Notes: a model not told the origin generated them from the letters alone. 64,000 nucleotides of DNA from an uncultured Oscillospiraceae bacterium (GCA_910588145.1 CAJUPO010000005.1:1-64000), one strand, 5' to 3'; shown: positions 52,777 through 63,047, counted from the stretch's first letter. Numbers and translations are program-made.

Positions 52777-53399
52777 ATGAAAAAATTAAAAAAAATTTTA
52801 ACCGCTTTAATAACTGCTGCTGTTTCGGCAGTATCACTTTGCAGTATGTTTACAGCAAGTGCGTTAGGTAGTGTGGATGAGGAAACATATCGTATTTATG
52901 TAGATGTACCGACAAATTCTGGAGTCAGTGATGTTTGTCTTAATCTGCATTACAATCCTAATGTAACAGATGTTTGCAGATTTTATAAAGGTATGCTTAA
53001 TAATTCATGTTCATTAAGTGTAATAATGAATAACGGAATCTATTGCGGTATAGAAGCGTACTATGAAGCTACCAGCAATCTAAATGTTGCGGGAACACTT
53101 GGAGTAATTACAATGATGTAGTAGATCTTAATATTGAATATATATGTAATACAGCCGGAACAAATTTGCCGACAAGCAGATTGAGAATAATCGATGTAAT
53201 GGTAGGAGATGTAAATCAGGATGGAAAAGTAAATTCTGCTGATGCTACACTTCTCAATAATTATTTAAATGGAAAAGCTTCCTTAAGTGGAAATGCATTG
53301 AGAGCAGCTGATACTAATGCAGATTTTGGAGTAACAAAAGATGATCTCACACACTTAAATGATTACTTAAGTGGAAAAGTTAGTTATTTTAATGCATAA
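52777..53399 (+). pseudogene. Cohesin-like/dockerin gene broken by a 31-bp deletion
   Basis: The first part (52777-53121) matches the proteins at 16082 and 16826 up to G-V-I-T-M-M and then stops. Compared with the intact copies, 31 bp are missing between two GAT triplets near 53115-53118, which shifts the frame. The dockerin half remains open in another frame up to 53399. The signal peptide and most of the cohesin-like domain could still be made and secreted without a dockerin. Confidence 0.88.
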
Positions 53400-53437
53400 A
53401 GTATGGTATTGATATATTTTAATATGGGGTGATTTAT

Positions 53438-54835
53438 ATGAAAAGATTAAAAAGAATTTTATCGGCAACTATTTCTTCAATTTTATTTCTTGCTGTTTTT
53501 ACTGTAAGTGATTTAAATAGTATTAAATACTTTATTAATAATATTTCTGTAAATGCTGAAGCATTAGCCTCGGGAATAGAATATTCTATTTCAAACGGTA
53601 CAGCCACTATAACGGGATATTCAGGAACTTCTGATGTTGTAACAATTCCCGAAAAAATAAATGGGTATACTGTAACCGACATACAAATTTCTGCATTTAG
53701 GGATAATAACATTATTAGAAAAATGCAAATTGACAGTAAAATAACATTTTTAAATATTTCTACATTTCAAAATTGCAGTAATTTAGAAACCGTTATACTG
53801 CCGGATACATTAAAACATATTGCAGGATCATGCTTTCTGAATAGTAATTTAGCGTATATAACTATTCCTGAAAGTGTAGAGATAATAAATTTAAATGCTT
53901 TTAGAGGATGCAAGAGATTATCAACGGTAGACATAAAAGGCGTAGTAAATATAAGCGGTTATGCTTTTGAAGGCTGTACTAATCTTATAAATATTAACAT
54001 ACCATTAACGTCATCTTCAATGCGTACAGCATTTAATAATTGTAAAAGTTTGCAATATATTAACAATACGCAGGTTACAGTAGTTCCTCCTAAAAATTAT
54101 TATCCTTTATTAAATGGTTCAGTATCCGATTTTATTATTAAAAATCTTTCCGGAGCAGAAAATGTTGGTTTTTTCAATACATATACAGTGGCATATGCAA
54201 ATAAAGTTGTATTAAACGTAACCAATAATTCAATGTCTGATATTCAAAAAGCCAAAGCTTTGCATGATTGGCTTTGTAATGCTGTTGATTATGATTATGA
54301 TAACAAAAAAGATATGAAAAATCATGTTGATTATTCGGCTTTTTTATATAGTACAACTGTTTGTGAAGGGTATGCAAAAGCGTATCAGCATTTAATGCAA
54401 GCAGCAAACATAGAATCATATTACATATCAAGTCAAGATCATGCTTGGAATATGATAAAATTAAATGATCATTATTTTCATGTGGATACAACATGGGATG
54501 ATAACGAAGGATATGGAAACTTTAGTTATGATTATTTTCTTTTGAGTGACGAAGAAATAAAGTCAACAGGAGGAGATTCTCATTTACGTTGGGGATTGGG
54601 TACTTCTGATTTATTTAATTATGAGTATTTTTGGCCGTGGCCATCAGCTGATTATGCAATTGGAGATATTAATAAAGATGGAATTATTAATGCAACCGAT
54701 TTAACTCTTCTGCAAAATTATCTTTTGAGTAATGGCTCTATTAGTAAAGGTGATGCAGTTTTAGCTGATTTAAATTTTGATGGCGTTGTAGACAGCTTCG
54801 ATCTTGTAGTTTTAAGGCAAAAAGCTTCTAAATAA
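53438..54835 (+). CDS. Secreted LRR-transglutaminase-dockerin protein, paralogue
   Basis: The 465-residue precursor has the layout of the product at 17512: signal peptide, BspA leucine-rich repeats, a transglutaminase-like domain (Cys309 in T-V-C-E-G-Y-A, then H-A-W-N and H-V-D-T-T-W-D-D) and a C-terminal dockerin nearly identical to its paralogue's. The LRR part is the most different, so the dockerin is conserved while the recognition surface varies. ATG 53438 follows GGGGTGAT. Confidence 0.85.
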   Translation: MKRLKRILSATISSILFLAVFTVSDLNSIKYFINNISVNAEALASGIEYSISNGTATITGYSGTSDVVTIPEKINGYTVTDIQISAFRDNNIIRKMQIDSKITFLNISTFQNCSNLETVILPDTLKHIAGSCFLNSNLAYITIPESVEIINLNAFRGCKRLSTVDIKGVVNISGYAFEGCTNLININIPLTSSSMRTAFNNCKSLQYINNTQVTVVPPKNYYPLLNGSVSDFIIKNLSGAENVGFFNTYTVAYANKVVLNVTNNSMSDIQKAKALHDWLCNAVDYDYDNKKDMKNHVDYSAFLYSTTVCEGYAKAYQHLMQAANIESYYISSQDHAWNMIKLNDHYFHVDTTWDDNEGYGNFSYDYFLLSDEEIKSTGGDSHLRWGLGTSDLFNYEYFWPWPSADYAIGDINKDGIINATDLTLLQNYLLSNGSISKGDAVLADLNFDGVVDSFDLVVLRQKASK

Positions 54836-54841
54836 TAGTAC

Positions 54842-54872
54842 AAAAGCGGCAGAGGATTACTGCCGCTTTTTT
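54842..54872 (+). terminator. Terminator of dockerin cluster 2
   Basis: Identical to 18913-18943 (offset 35929). Confidence 0.92.
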
Positions 54873-54909
54873 GTTATCTGAAGATTATAAGGTGTTTAAA
54901 TTAGGTTAA

Positions 54910-54951
54910 AAGAGTGTTTGAAGAAAATATGCCTTCAAACGCTCTTTTTTT
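54910..54951. terminator. Second stem-loop of cluster 2
   Basis: The copy of 18981-19021. The duplication between the clusters ends shortly after it. Confidence 0.75.
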
Positions 54952-55344
54952 GTATTTTGCTTTTGTCACTTTTTTGCGTTTTGCATGTCAAGCAACAGAA
55001 TATGCAAATGTTGAAAACGATTTTTTTAAGATTAATAATAAGGGTACAAAAATAATACATGATACATTAGAATTAATTTGTTCATATTCTGGCTCAAATC
55101 AGTGGTGCCATCATTTTATTTGTGAATTGCTTGATTTATATAAAAAGAGAATTTGAGATATGCGAATATTACAAGGGTGATATAGAACTTTAACCGGAAG
55201 ATAAAAAAAGCATATCAAATAAACTGCTATATTGATGCGCTTGAAAAGGTTCTGAAAATAATTCAAGAGGAAATAGATAGGACAAAGTGATCTATTGATT
55301 AAGGGTTCAATTTTTTGGTTACAGAACGAAAAAAAGGAAATTTC
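54952..55344. other. Degenerate coding debris, no intact gene
   Basis: An open frame up to 55156 has normal amino-acid use in its second half (N-D-F-F-K-I-N-N-K-G) but begins inside the terminator hairpin. A second short frame (I-D-A-L-E-K-V-L-K-I-I-Q-E-E-I-D) ends at about 55290. Both look like ends of lost genes. No family recognised. Confidence 0.4.
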
Positions 55345-55374
55345 TAACATGGGGGATTAAAAATGTGCGTTGGG
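55345..55374 (+). promoter_or_regulatory. LytTR-like direct repeat operator, second site
   Basis: Half-sites at 55345-55353 (taacatggg) and 55366-55374 (tgcgttggg) lie 21 bp apart, each followed by GGATT. About 45 bases around them match the site at 392-437 with three changes seen. Confidence 0.5.
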
Positions 55375-55384
55375 GGATTTTATA

Positions 55385-55413
55385 TTGACTATTAATAAAA
55401 CCAATGATATCAT
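55385..55413 (+). promoter_or_regulatory. Promoter of the 1625-aa surface protein operon
   Basis: TTGACT at 55385-55390, a 17-bp spacer and TATCAT at 55408-55413, at the same distance from the direct repeat as in the ABC operon. It leaves a long leader of about 190 nt before the gene. Confidence 0.55.
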
Positions 55414-55610
55414 TTATGATAAGCAAGATGTTTTACTTATCTATAGTATTATATTAATTTACTCGTAATTGCAGCAGGAAAGGTGCTGTATCTACATCAG
55501 CAGGAGGTGTTATAAAATCTAAAGAATAGTAAGGATTCGAAATAAATGGTACTCCCAAATAAGTGAAACAGCGTCTTGACCAAATTTTGTTAGTATTGAG
55601 GAAGTGAAAT

Positions 55611-58600
55611 ATGCTAAAAGTAAAAAAAATATTTTCCGCACTTGTAGGAGCTGTTATGACAGCTAATGTGTTAATGACCATGCCGTTTTCTGCTTTTGCG
55701 GATGAAGAAACCAATTATACGTATACATATGATGGTTATGAAGTCTCATATGATGTGACTAATTCTTGGGGAAATACTGAAATTGTTACAGTAACATTGT
55801 CCAATACAGGTGACAGTGTCATTGAAAACTGGATGCTGTATTTTGAACCAAACGGACAGGTGCACGATACAGTTAATGTTCAGGAAATGCAGACATCTGC
55901 TGGTACAATGTACTTTAAAAACAACGGATACAATGCAAATGTCAATCCCGATTCATCAATTTCATTCAGCTATATGGTTGACGATTGCGAAGCGGTACCT
56001 AATGATTTTACACTTTGTCAGACAAGAGCAGAAAAGGAATCAGGTTATCAGGTATCACTCAAGGTAAATCAAACTTGGGGTGACGCATTCAATGGTGAAA
56101 TTATTATTCAGAATAATACTGACAAACCTATCGAGGCGTGGGAATTAACAGTAGACACTAACTTTACAATAACAGCAATTACAAACAGCTGGGCGGCAAC
56201 TGTAACGGAACTTGAACCTTACAGTTATATGCTTAAAGGCACGTATACAGGTACTGTTTATGCAAATTCAAGCGTTTCGCTTGGATTTAACGGTGTAAAA
56301 TCCGGAGATCCAGTAATAACTGATTACTCGCTTACGGAAGTTGTTTTGAATGAAAAATTGTTTGATTCTGCTGAATTAAATAATGCTTTGGTAGATGGCG
56401 CTTCTGCAAATGATAAAGTCTATGCCGAAGCTATGTATGATTCTGAAAATGAAAACATAGATATTTCATGGAATGCTACAGCGTCAGGAAAGTTTTTTGA
56501 AATATATATTTCAGATGATAATAAGGATTATAAATTATATGAAGTTGTTGACGGAAAAATATTCAACTCTACATATCATATAACAGATGAATTTCTTATT
56601 AAGTACATCAAAATTAAACAAACTCTTGACGATGGAAATATTATCTATAGCAATATATGTTATGCCGTTTATGCTCCTGTAGGCGTAGACTGGACAGAAT
56701 ATCAACGTAAATGGAATATTTCTAATAACGATGAACTTTTATCTGAAATTAATAAAGAAAGTAATCCATATGATCTTTCCCTTGAGTTTGAAGCAGCAGG
56801 AGTTCCGGATATTCACCTTAATGTTTCTGAAAGTTCCTATACTCAAGCCATAGATAAAGATTATATTTTAGGTACAGCGCCAGAAATTAACTATAAAGAT
56901 GATTTGGCAATAAATAATATTACTGTTAAATTTCAAATTTCAGATAATTTTTTAGATAATGAACTTGGTATACTCGAAAATAACTCAGATTTTGCAGATA
57001 TAAAAAGATTTAATATTTTTAAATATTTTGAAGATATTAATATGCTTTTGCCTATAGAAACAAAATTTGACTTAACTAATAATATAGTATATACTGAAAT
57101 GGATGAAGCAGGAACTTATTGTATTGTTGATATGGAAAAATGGTTAGATCAATTTGATGCTGATATTGATAAACTAAATAAATTTTCAGCAATGCCATCA
57201 GTGATTTCCTTTGTAGATGATTCTGAAAATTCAGATGATATCATACTGGATAATAGCAGCACTATCTTAACAGTTGAAAATGCTAATATAGATACAAATA
57301 GCTTTCAAGCATTATCAAAAGTTTCTAATAATGCCGATATAAATGTTGAAATCAGTGAAGAACCAATTGAAGTAGTTTTCGTTTTGCAGTCATCAGGTGA
57401 ATATGATTCACTATATTTAGCGGAAAAAGAAATGATATTAAACGCATCAGAAAAAATTTTCACCGCTTATCCAAATGCAAGAATATATGTCATAGGATTT
57501 AAGCATAATGAAGCATATTTTTTAAAGAATGAAGATTCAGAGGTAAATTATTTTTCCTCAAGAGCCGAGATGGACTGCATTAATGACTATGAATACGAAT
57601 TGTTTATCGGGGGGCTTATAAACAGAACACCTGCATATGAAAAATTATTAAACGAAGTAAAATTCAGGGAAAATTCAAAGAATTTTGTTTTCACACTTTA
57701 TAATGGAAGTACAGATTGTCAAGGTCTTGATCAAATTGAAATTTGTCAAATGTTAGATATAAATTATTCGGAATTATTATCAATAGGACTTATATATGCA
57801 AATATAGAACGTGCGGCAGTTGTTATGGATGAAGTTATGAAAAGTAACGGTATCTGTTTAATATACGATGAAAATTCAGCGGATGTAATATATAATCATA
57901 TTTGTGATAATATGCAGTTAGAAGTTCCGGATGAACATGAAGATAAAGTGTACATGGGTATGAACTGGAATGAATTGAATTTGACTGCTCCATTGCAGAT
58001 AAATGGGGATACAGATTCAGATAATGACGGTTTAACTGACTGGGAAGAAGTTAATTCAGATTTTCTCAAAGAGAGTGGAATTATATTAAATGAAAGTGAA
58101 TATATTTCAGAAGAACAGCTTCCTTCAGCTTGGTATATATTAAAATCAAAGTATAATTGTTTTCCGTACAGATATTTAAAATCAAATAACTTTGAAGTGT
58201 ATAAAATTTTAAATCAAATAAAAGTTTTGCCTGTTGTTTCAAATCCGCTAAAAGAATCAAGTGCTGATGATGGAGTTAGTGATTATGATAAACTAAAGCC
58301 TGAATGTATTTTTGATAAATATAAATCAGATTACTATGATGAAAACGGAAAATACTACAGCTACTATAACGACAGCGATTATTACAATGAACATCTTGAT
58401 GAACGTTATAAACAGAAGGACGCTTTTAAAGCGTACACTGTTGAAAATTTATTCCCTGAGCTAAAGGATAAAATTTTAAATAGTGAATCAAATTCAACTT
58501 ATCTTAAAGTTAATGGCAATGAGATAACTATTAATGCAAGACTAATGTTTTGGGATGAATTTGACGGAACTGAGAATGAGCGGGAAATAAAAATTTACGA

Positions 58601-60488
58601 TGAACCTGCACGTAACTATTTGAAAGATATGGCAGTGGGAGATGATAGGACAATTAAAGAAGTTATACTTGATGGAATAGAACGTTATTGGCAAAAATCA
58701 TTTGAGGGAAGTATATTTGATTTTTATCCTGGAATGAAAATTAATACGTATGTAAAAATACAGGATGACACTGGAAGAGAAGGTTACTCATACAATACTG
58801 AAGAGCATAACGATGAATTATATGTATTTGTATCATCTGACTCTGGTGCGTCCTTTATGAATCCAAATTATATGATGATTAAAGTTAAAACACCACCGGT
58901 GCAAACTGCTAATCTTGCTCGTGGCGCAGCTCATGAATTTGGTCATATTTTGGGACTTGGTGATTATTATGATTATGAAGGTAATGAAATTCCAGTTATA
59001 AACAAAGTACAATTAAAATCAGAAATTAGAACTTATGGATTAATGAATAGTCCAAATCTTGAATTGATCGACACTGCTCCCAATGATTTAGAAATGGCTT
59101 TATACGGCGCAATTGATGATACTTTATCTTGTTCACAAAGTTATATTCCAGATAAAAATATGGCTATATCTCCAGCATTAAGAGAAAAAATAGCATATAT
59201 AACTTGTGATCCATATACAGAAGTATCTGACTCTCACATAAGATATGAATGGGCAGAGGATAAATATTTTGTTCCTGTTGATTCAGTAATAAAAAATAAT
59301 GAGTTCTATAAATATGCAGTAGGAAATGAATGCGCAGTAATAATAGAAGTTGCTGAAGGATTTAAAAATGTTGAAACTTTTGAAATTCCAACAACTATTG
59401 ATGGAGTGAATATTATAAAAATTTCAAATTATGCATTTCAAAATCAAAGTTCTCTAAAATCAATAGTGATTGCAAATGAAATTATAGATATCGGTATTTC
59501 AGCTTTTGAAAATTGTAACAATCTTGTAGAAGTAAATTTTCCTGAAAAGTTACAGTATATTCGACGAGATGCCTTTAAAAATTGTGCATTGAAAGAGATA
59601 AAGATTTTTTCAGATGTTGAAAAAATAGGTGATTATGCATTTGAAAATTGTAATTTTCTTGAATCTATAACTGTGGATAATAATAATAAATTTTATTATT
59701 CTAAGGACGAAGTATTGTTTAAATATGATATTGGAAAACCGGCATTAATTAAGTATCCTGCTGCAAGTGATAGAAAAGAATACACGATACCAGATAATAT
59801 AAAAAAAATTGAGAACGGTGCGTTTGGGTATTGTTCCAATTTGGCAAGTATAACAATACCAGAAACTGTTGAAGAAATGAGTGATTTTACATTTAATAAC
59901 TGCATATCTTTAGAGTTTATAGAAGTAAATAAAGATAATAGTAAATTTTCTTCTGTAGATGGAGTTTTATTTAATAAAAATAAAACAAGATTAATTCAGT
60001 ATCCTGTTTGTTGTAATCGAGCTAAATATGAAATACCTAGTGGAATACAAAAAATTGAGGGATATACTTTTTATAATTGCAAAAATTTAACAAGTATAAT
60101 TATCCCTGAAAGCGTAAAGAAAATAGACTACTATGCGTTTAGCAAATGTTCTAATTTGAAAAATATAAATATTCCAGAAGGTGTTGAAGAAATTGGTTGG
60201 TCGGCATTTGAATCAACAGCTTTGAAAAATATTGAAGTACCATCTACTGTTAATACCATTTCTAAATATGCGTTTATTTACTGTAATAAATTGGAAACAG
60301 TTACCTTTAAATCAAATAATCCTTCTAACTATAGTCCAGAAATGTTTTGGTATCGTAATGAGAATGAATATGTGAAATTAACGGTATATGTTCCTAATAA
60401 TTCATTAGAAATATATAGAACAATATTTAGTGAAAACAATTTTATTTCTCAATTTAACATATCAACGAAAATTTATTTAGGAGATTAA
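55611..60488 (+). CDS. Secreted CBM-vWA-metzincin-LRR protein
   Basis: The 1625-residue precursor has a signal peptide to about residue 30 (A-F-A-D). Two beta-sandwich modules of about 100 residues follow, the second close to CBM2 (W-G-D-A-F-N-G-E-I-I-I-Q-N, then N-S-W-A-A-T-V). A fibronectin-like stretch lies near 275-360. A vWA-like domain is near 584-760 (V-V-F-V-L-Q-S-S-G). A calcium-type D-T-D-S-D-N-D-G-L-T-D-W is near 800. A zinc-protease motif H-E-F-G-H-I-L-G-L-G-D is near 1107 (HExxHxxGxxD, metzincin type). BspA leucine-rich repeats run from about 1253 to the end. There is no dockerin or LPxTG. GAGGAAG precedes ATG 55611. The next gene starts one base after the stop. A secreted, substrate-bound protease or adhesin is the likely role. 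Confidence 0.8.
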   Translation: MLKVKKIFSALVGAVMTANVLMTMPFSAFADEETNYTYTYDGYEVSYDVTNSWGNTEIVTVTLSNTGDSVIENWMLYFEPNGQVHDTVNVQEMQTSAGTMYFKNNGYNANVNPDSSISFSYMVDDCEAVPNDFTLCQTRAEKESGYQVSLKVNQTWGDAFNGEIIIQNNTDKPIEAWELTVDTNFTITAITNSWAATVTELEPYSYMLKGTYTGTVYANSSVSLGFNGVKSGDPVITDYSLTEVVLNEKLFDSAELNNALVDGASANDKVYAEAMYDSENENIDISWNATASGKFFEIYISDDNKDYKLYEVVDGKIFNSTYHITDEFLIKYIKIKQTLDDGNIIYSNICYAVYAPVGVDWTEYQRKWNISNNDELLSEINKESNPYDLSLEFEAAGVPDIHLNVSESSYTQAIDKDYILGTAPEINYKDDLAINNITVKFQISDNFLDNELGILENNSDFADIKRFNIFKYFEDINMLLPIETKFDLTNNIVYTEMDEAGTYCIVDMEKWLDQFDADIDKLNKFSAMPSVISFVDDSENSDDIILDNSSTILTVENANIDTNSFQALSKVSNNADINVEISEEPIEVVFVLQSSGEYDSLYLAEKEMILNASEKIFTAYPNARIYVIGFKHNEAYFLKNEDSEVNYFSSRAEMDCINDYEYELFIGGLINRTPAYEKLLNEVKFRENSKNFVFTLYNGSTDCQGLDQIEICQMLDINYSELLSIGLIYANIERAAVVMDEVMKSNGICLIYDENSADVIYNHICDNMQLEVPDEHEDKVYMGMNWNELNLTAPLQINGDTDSDNDGLTDWEEVNSDFLKESGIILNESEYISEEQLPSAWYILKSKYNCFPYRYLKSNNFEVYKILNQIKVLPVVSNPLKESSADDGVSDYDKLKPECIFDKYKSDYYDENGKYYSYYNDSDYYNEHLDERYKQKDAFKAYTVENLFPELKDKILNSESNSTYLKVNGNEITINARLMFWDEFDGTENEREIKIYDEPARNYLKDMAVGDDRTIKEVILDGIERYWQKSFEGSIFDFYPGMKINTYVKIQDDTGREGYSYNTEEHNDELYVFVSSDSGASFMNPNYMMIKVKTPPVQTANLARGAAHEFGHILGLGDYYDYEGNEIPVINKVQLKSEIRTYGLMNSPNLELIDTAPNDLEMALYGAIDDTLSCSQSYIPDKNMAISPALREKIAYITCDPYTEVSDSHIRYEWAEDKYFVPVDSVIKNNEFYKYAVGNECAVIIEVAEGFKNVETFEIPTTIDGVNIIKISNYAFQNQSSLKSIVIANEIIDIGISAFENCNNLVEVNFPEKLQYIRRDAFKNCALKEIKIFSDVEKIGDYAFENCNFLESITVDNNNKFYYSKDEVLFKYDIGKPALIKYPAASDRKEYTIPDNIKKIENGAFGYCSNLASITIPETVEEMSDFTFNNCISLEFIEVNKDNSKFSSVDGVLFNKNKTRLIQYPVCCNRAKYEIPSGIQKIEGYTFYNCKNLTSIIIPESVKKIDYYAFSKCSNLKNINIPEGVEEIGWSAFESTALKNIEVPSTVNTISKYAFIYCNKLETVTFKSNNPSNYSPEMFWYRNENEYVKLTVYVPNNSLEIYRTIFSENNFISQFNISTKIYLGD

Positions 60489-60489
60489 T

Positions 60490-61428
60490 ATGAAAAAAAT
60501 ATTTATATATTTGTTAAGTTTATTAAGTAGTTTATTCTTGGGTATTATATCTAATGATGTTGTAACATTTGCTAATTCTAGTGATTTTACATATGAAATT
60601 GTGAATGGAGAAGCAAAAATAACAAGCTATAAAGGTCCAGGAGATATCATTATTCCTGACGAATTTGACGGATATTTAACTACTACTATAGGATATCGTG
60701 CATTTCTTTATAATGTTTTGCCCAAATCAGTGCAATTGCCTAATAAGTTAAAATCAATTGAGAATGAAGCATTTATTGGTATTGTTGGAAATGGGTTGGC
60801 AGATATACAAATTCCCAAAAGTGTAACTAAAATAGGTGATAAAGCAATTGGATATAGTTTTTGGGGTCCAATTGGAAATTATGAATATTGTAAAAAGCTT
60901 AAAAATACTATTATTAGAGGATATACTGGCACAGTAGCTGAAAGCTATGCAAATGAAAATGGGTTTAAATTTATAGCCCTTGACGAAGAGCCTGAAATAC
61001 CAACAACTGAACCAACTGAAGAACCGACAGAGCCTATTCAGCCTACAGAAACTACTGAAACAACAGTTTTGGAAACAACTACGGCGACAGAAACAACACT
61101 TACGGAAGCTACTGAGGTCACAACAGAAACAACACTTACGGAAACAACTGTTGCTATAGATACAACAAGTTTTGCTGCTTTGGAAACAACTGTACCAGTA
61201 ACATCGACTACAGTAGAAAGCGTACTTGAAACAACAGATACTGTTAGTACATATATAACTACAGAAACAATAGTAACTACAACCATCAGCACTGCAACAC
61301 TACCGGAAACTGGATACTCAAAATGGTATCATGATCTTATTGCAGCAGCAGTGGGAATGGTCGGAGTCGGCTCAGCAGCAATTATAAAATCAGGTGTCTT
61401 TAGAAAAAAGAAAAATTGTAGGGAATAA
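60490..61428 (+). CDS. LPxTG-anchored short LRR surface protein
   Basis: The 312-residue precursor has a signal peptide (residues 1-29), about 130 residues with one or two BspA-type repeats, and a long Thr/Glu-rich spacer of E-T-T repeats. A sorting signal ends it: L-P-E-T-G, a hydrophobic helix, then R-K-K-K. Sortase should couple it to peptidoglycan. Its gene follows the large protein by one base (ribosome site TAGGAG inside that gene), so the two are co-expressed; it may hold the unanchored partner at the wall (inference). Paralogue at 62048. Confidence 0.85.
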   Translation: MKKIFIYLLSLLSSLFLGIISNDVVTFANSSDFTYEIVNGEAKITSYKGPGDIIIPDEFDGYLTTTIGYRAFLYNVLPKSVQLPNKLKSIENEAFIGIVGNGLADIQIPKSVTKIGDKAIGYSFWGPIGNYEYCKKLKNTIIRGYTGTVAESYANENGFKFIALDEEPEIPTTEPTEEPTEPIQPTETTETTVLETTTATETTLTEATEVTTETTLTETTVAIDTTSFAALETTVPVTSTTVESVLETTDTVSTYITTETIVTTTISTATLPETGYSKWYHDLIAAAVGMVGVGSAAIIKSGVFRKKKNCRE

Positions 61429-62028
61429 AAAGTTAATGGTTCATTTAATAACTGCATATCTTTAGAGTTTATAGAAGTAAATAAAGATAATAGTAAATTT
61501 TCTTCTGTAGATGGAGTTCTATTTAATAAAGAAAAAACAAAATTAATTCAGTATCCTGTTGGTAATAATAGAACGGAATATCAAATACCAAATGGTATTG
61601 TAGAAATTGGAAATTGGGCGTTTAATAATTGCCATAATCTCACAAATATAATCTTGCCAAACAGTGTTAAGAAAATTAATGCAAATGCCTTTAATGAATG
61701 TCAAAATCTTACTGATTTCATAATTCCGGAAAACGTTGAGTTTATAGGAGTTTTAGCATTTTCAGGTTGCCGAAATATAGGTAATATAGAAATTCCTGAA
61801 AGTGTAAAAAAAATAGATGCTTATGCTTTTAATTTGTGTTGGTATTGGCACGAAGGTACAGTTAAATTTAAAAGAAAAGTTGACTTTGAGTACGATAAAT
61901 CTATGTTTTGGAATGGCTTTTTTGTATCAATTTCTATTCCTTTTGATGCTAAGGATAATTATACAAAAGATGATGAAACTATTATTTTTGAACATGTTCC
62001 AAATAATAAAGTATTGTTCTATAACTAA
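61429..62028 (+). pseudogene. BspA LRR fragment, duplicated 3' end of the large gene
   Basis: Without a start, this open stretch begins right after the LPxTG gene stop and in its frame. Its first 150 bases match 59891-60040 of the large gene (offset 1552). It encodes about 200 residues of BspA repeats (N-N-C-H-N-L-T-N-I-I-L-P-N-S-V) with a different end. It is the truncated 3' copy of the large gene left by tandem duplication of the LRR end plus LPxTG gene. TTG 61654 has no ribosome site. Confidence 0.7.
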
Positions 62029-62047
62029 TTCTATAGGAGGTTGTGAT

Positions 62048-62992
62048 ATGGTTAAATCAAAAAAACATTTGTTTTTTATTTTATGTATAATTATTTTGGG
62101 AATTATATTTTCTTTTAATGATATTTCTTATGCTAGCTATACAAGTGAGATGATTTTTTATGAAATCGATAATAATGAGGTGACGATAACGGCAGGTGGT
62201 AATTCAAAAGATGTAAATATACCGAATTATATAGAAGATTATCCAGTTACAAAAATATCATACAGAGCATTTTGCTTAAATCCTTATTATACGAGCATAA
62301 CATTACCAGAAACTCTTATTACAATTGAAAAAGAAGCAATCATAAGTTGTGAGAATATAAGAGAAATCACTATTCCCAAAAATGTTCAAAATATAGATTC
62401 ATATGCTTTGGGTTATGAATTGAATTTTAATTATAATATTGAAAAAGTAGAATATACATATAATAAAATGAAGGATTTTATTATAAAGGGTTATAAGGGA
62501 ACAGTAGCTGAAACCTATGCAAATGAAAATGGGTTTAAATTTATAGCCCTTGACGAAGAGCCTGAAATACCAACAACTGAAGAACCGACAGAGCCTATTC
62601 AGCCTACAGAAACAACTGAAACAACAGTTTTGGAAACAACTACGGCAACAGAAACAACGCTTACGGAAGCTACTGAGGTCACAACAGAAACAACACTTAC
62701 AGAAACAATTGCGGCAACGGAAACAACAGATGCAACATCAAGTTTTGCTGCTTCGGAAACAACTGTACCAGTAACATCGACTGCAGTAGAAAGCGAAACG
62801 ATAGATACTGTTAGTACATATATAACTACAGCAACAATGGTATCTACAACTACCAGCACAGCAACACTACCGGAAACTGGATACTCAAAATGGTATCATG
62901 ATCTTATTGCAGCAGCAGTGGGAATGGTCGGAGTCGGTTCAGCAGCAATTATAAAATCAGGTTTCTTTAGAAAAAAGGAAGATTATAGGTAA
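62048..62992 (+). CDS. LPxTG-anchored short LRR surface protein, paralogue
   Basis: The 314-residue precursor has a signal peptide, one BspA-type region (N-I-P-N-Y-I-E-D-Y-P-V-T-K-I), a Thr/Glu-rich spacer and the sorting signal L-P-E-T-G with helix and R-K-K. From G-T-V-A-E to the end it is almost the same as the product at 60490; the N-terminal LRR part differs strongly. AGGAGG lies 7 nt before ATG 62048. Confidence 0.85.
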   Translation: MVKSKKHLFFILCIIILGIIFSFNDISYASYTSEMIFYEIDNNEVTITAGGNSKDVNIPNYIEDYPVTKISYRAFCLNPYYTSITLPETLITIEKEAIISCENIREITIPKNVQNIDSYALGYELNFNYNIEKVEYTYNKMKDFIIKGYKGTVAETYANENGFKFIALDEEPEIPTTEEPTEPIQPTETTETTVLETTTATETTLTEATEVTTETTLTETIAATETTDATSSFAASETTVPVTSTAVESETIDTVSTYITTATMVSTTTSTATLPETGYSKWYHDLIAAAVGMVGVGSAAIIKSGFFRKKEDYR

Positions 62993-63047
62993 TATTATAG
63001 TTGAAGAAATTAGATTAATCTGATTCCCTTTTATTATATAAAAGTTA

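Noticed and set aside
54914..55156. 80-codon frame after dockerin cluster 2
   Set aside because: The start is in a terminator hairpin and there is no ribosome binding site; treated as coding debris.
61038..61292. Val/Ser-rich minus-strand frames here and at 62599-62859
   Set aside because: They are mirror images of the Thr/Glu-rich spacer codons of the LPxTG genes.
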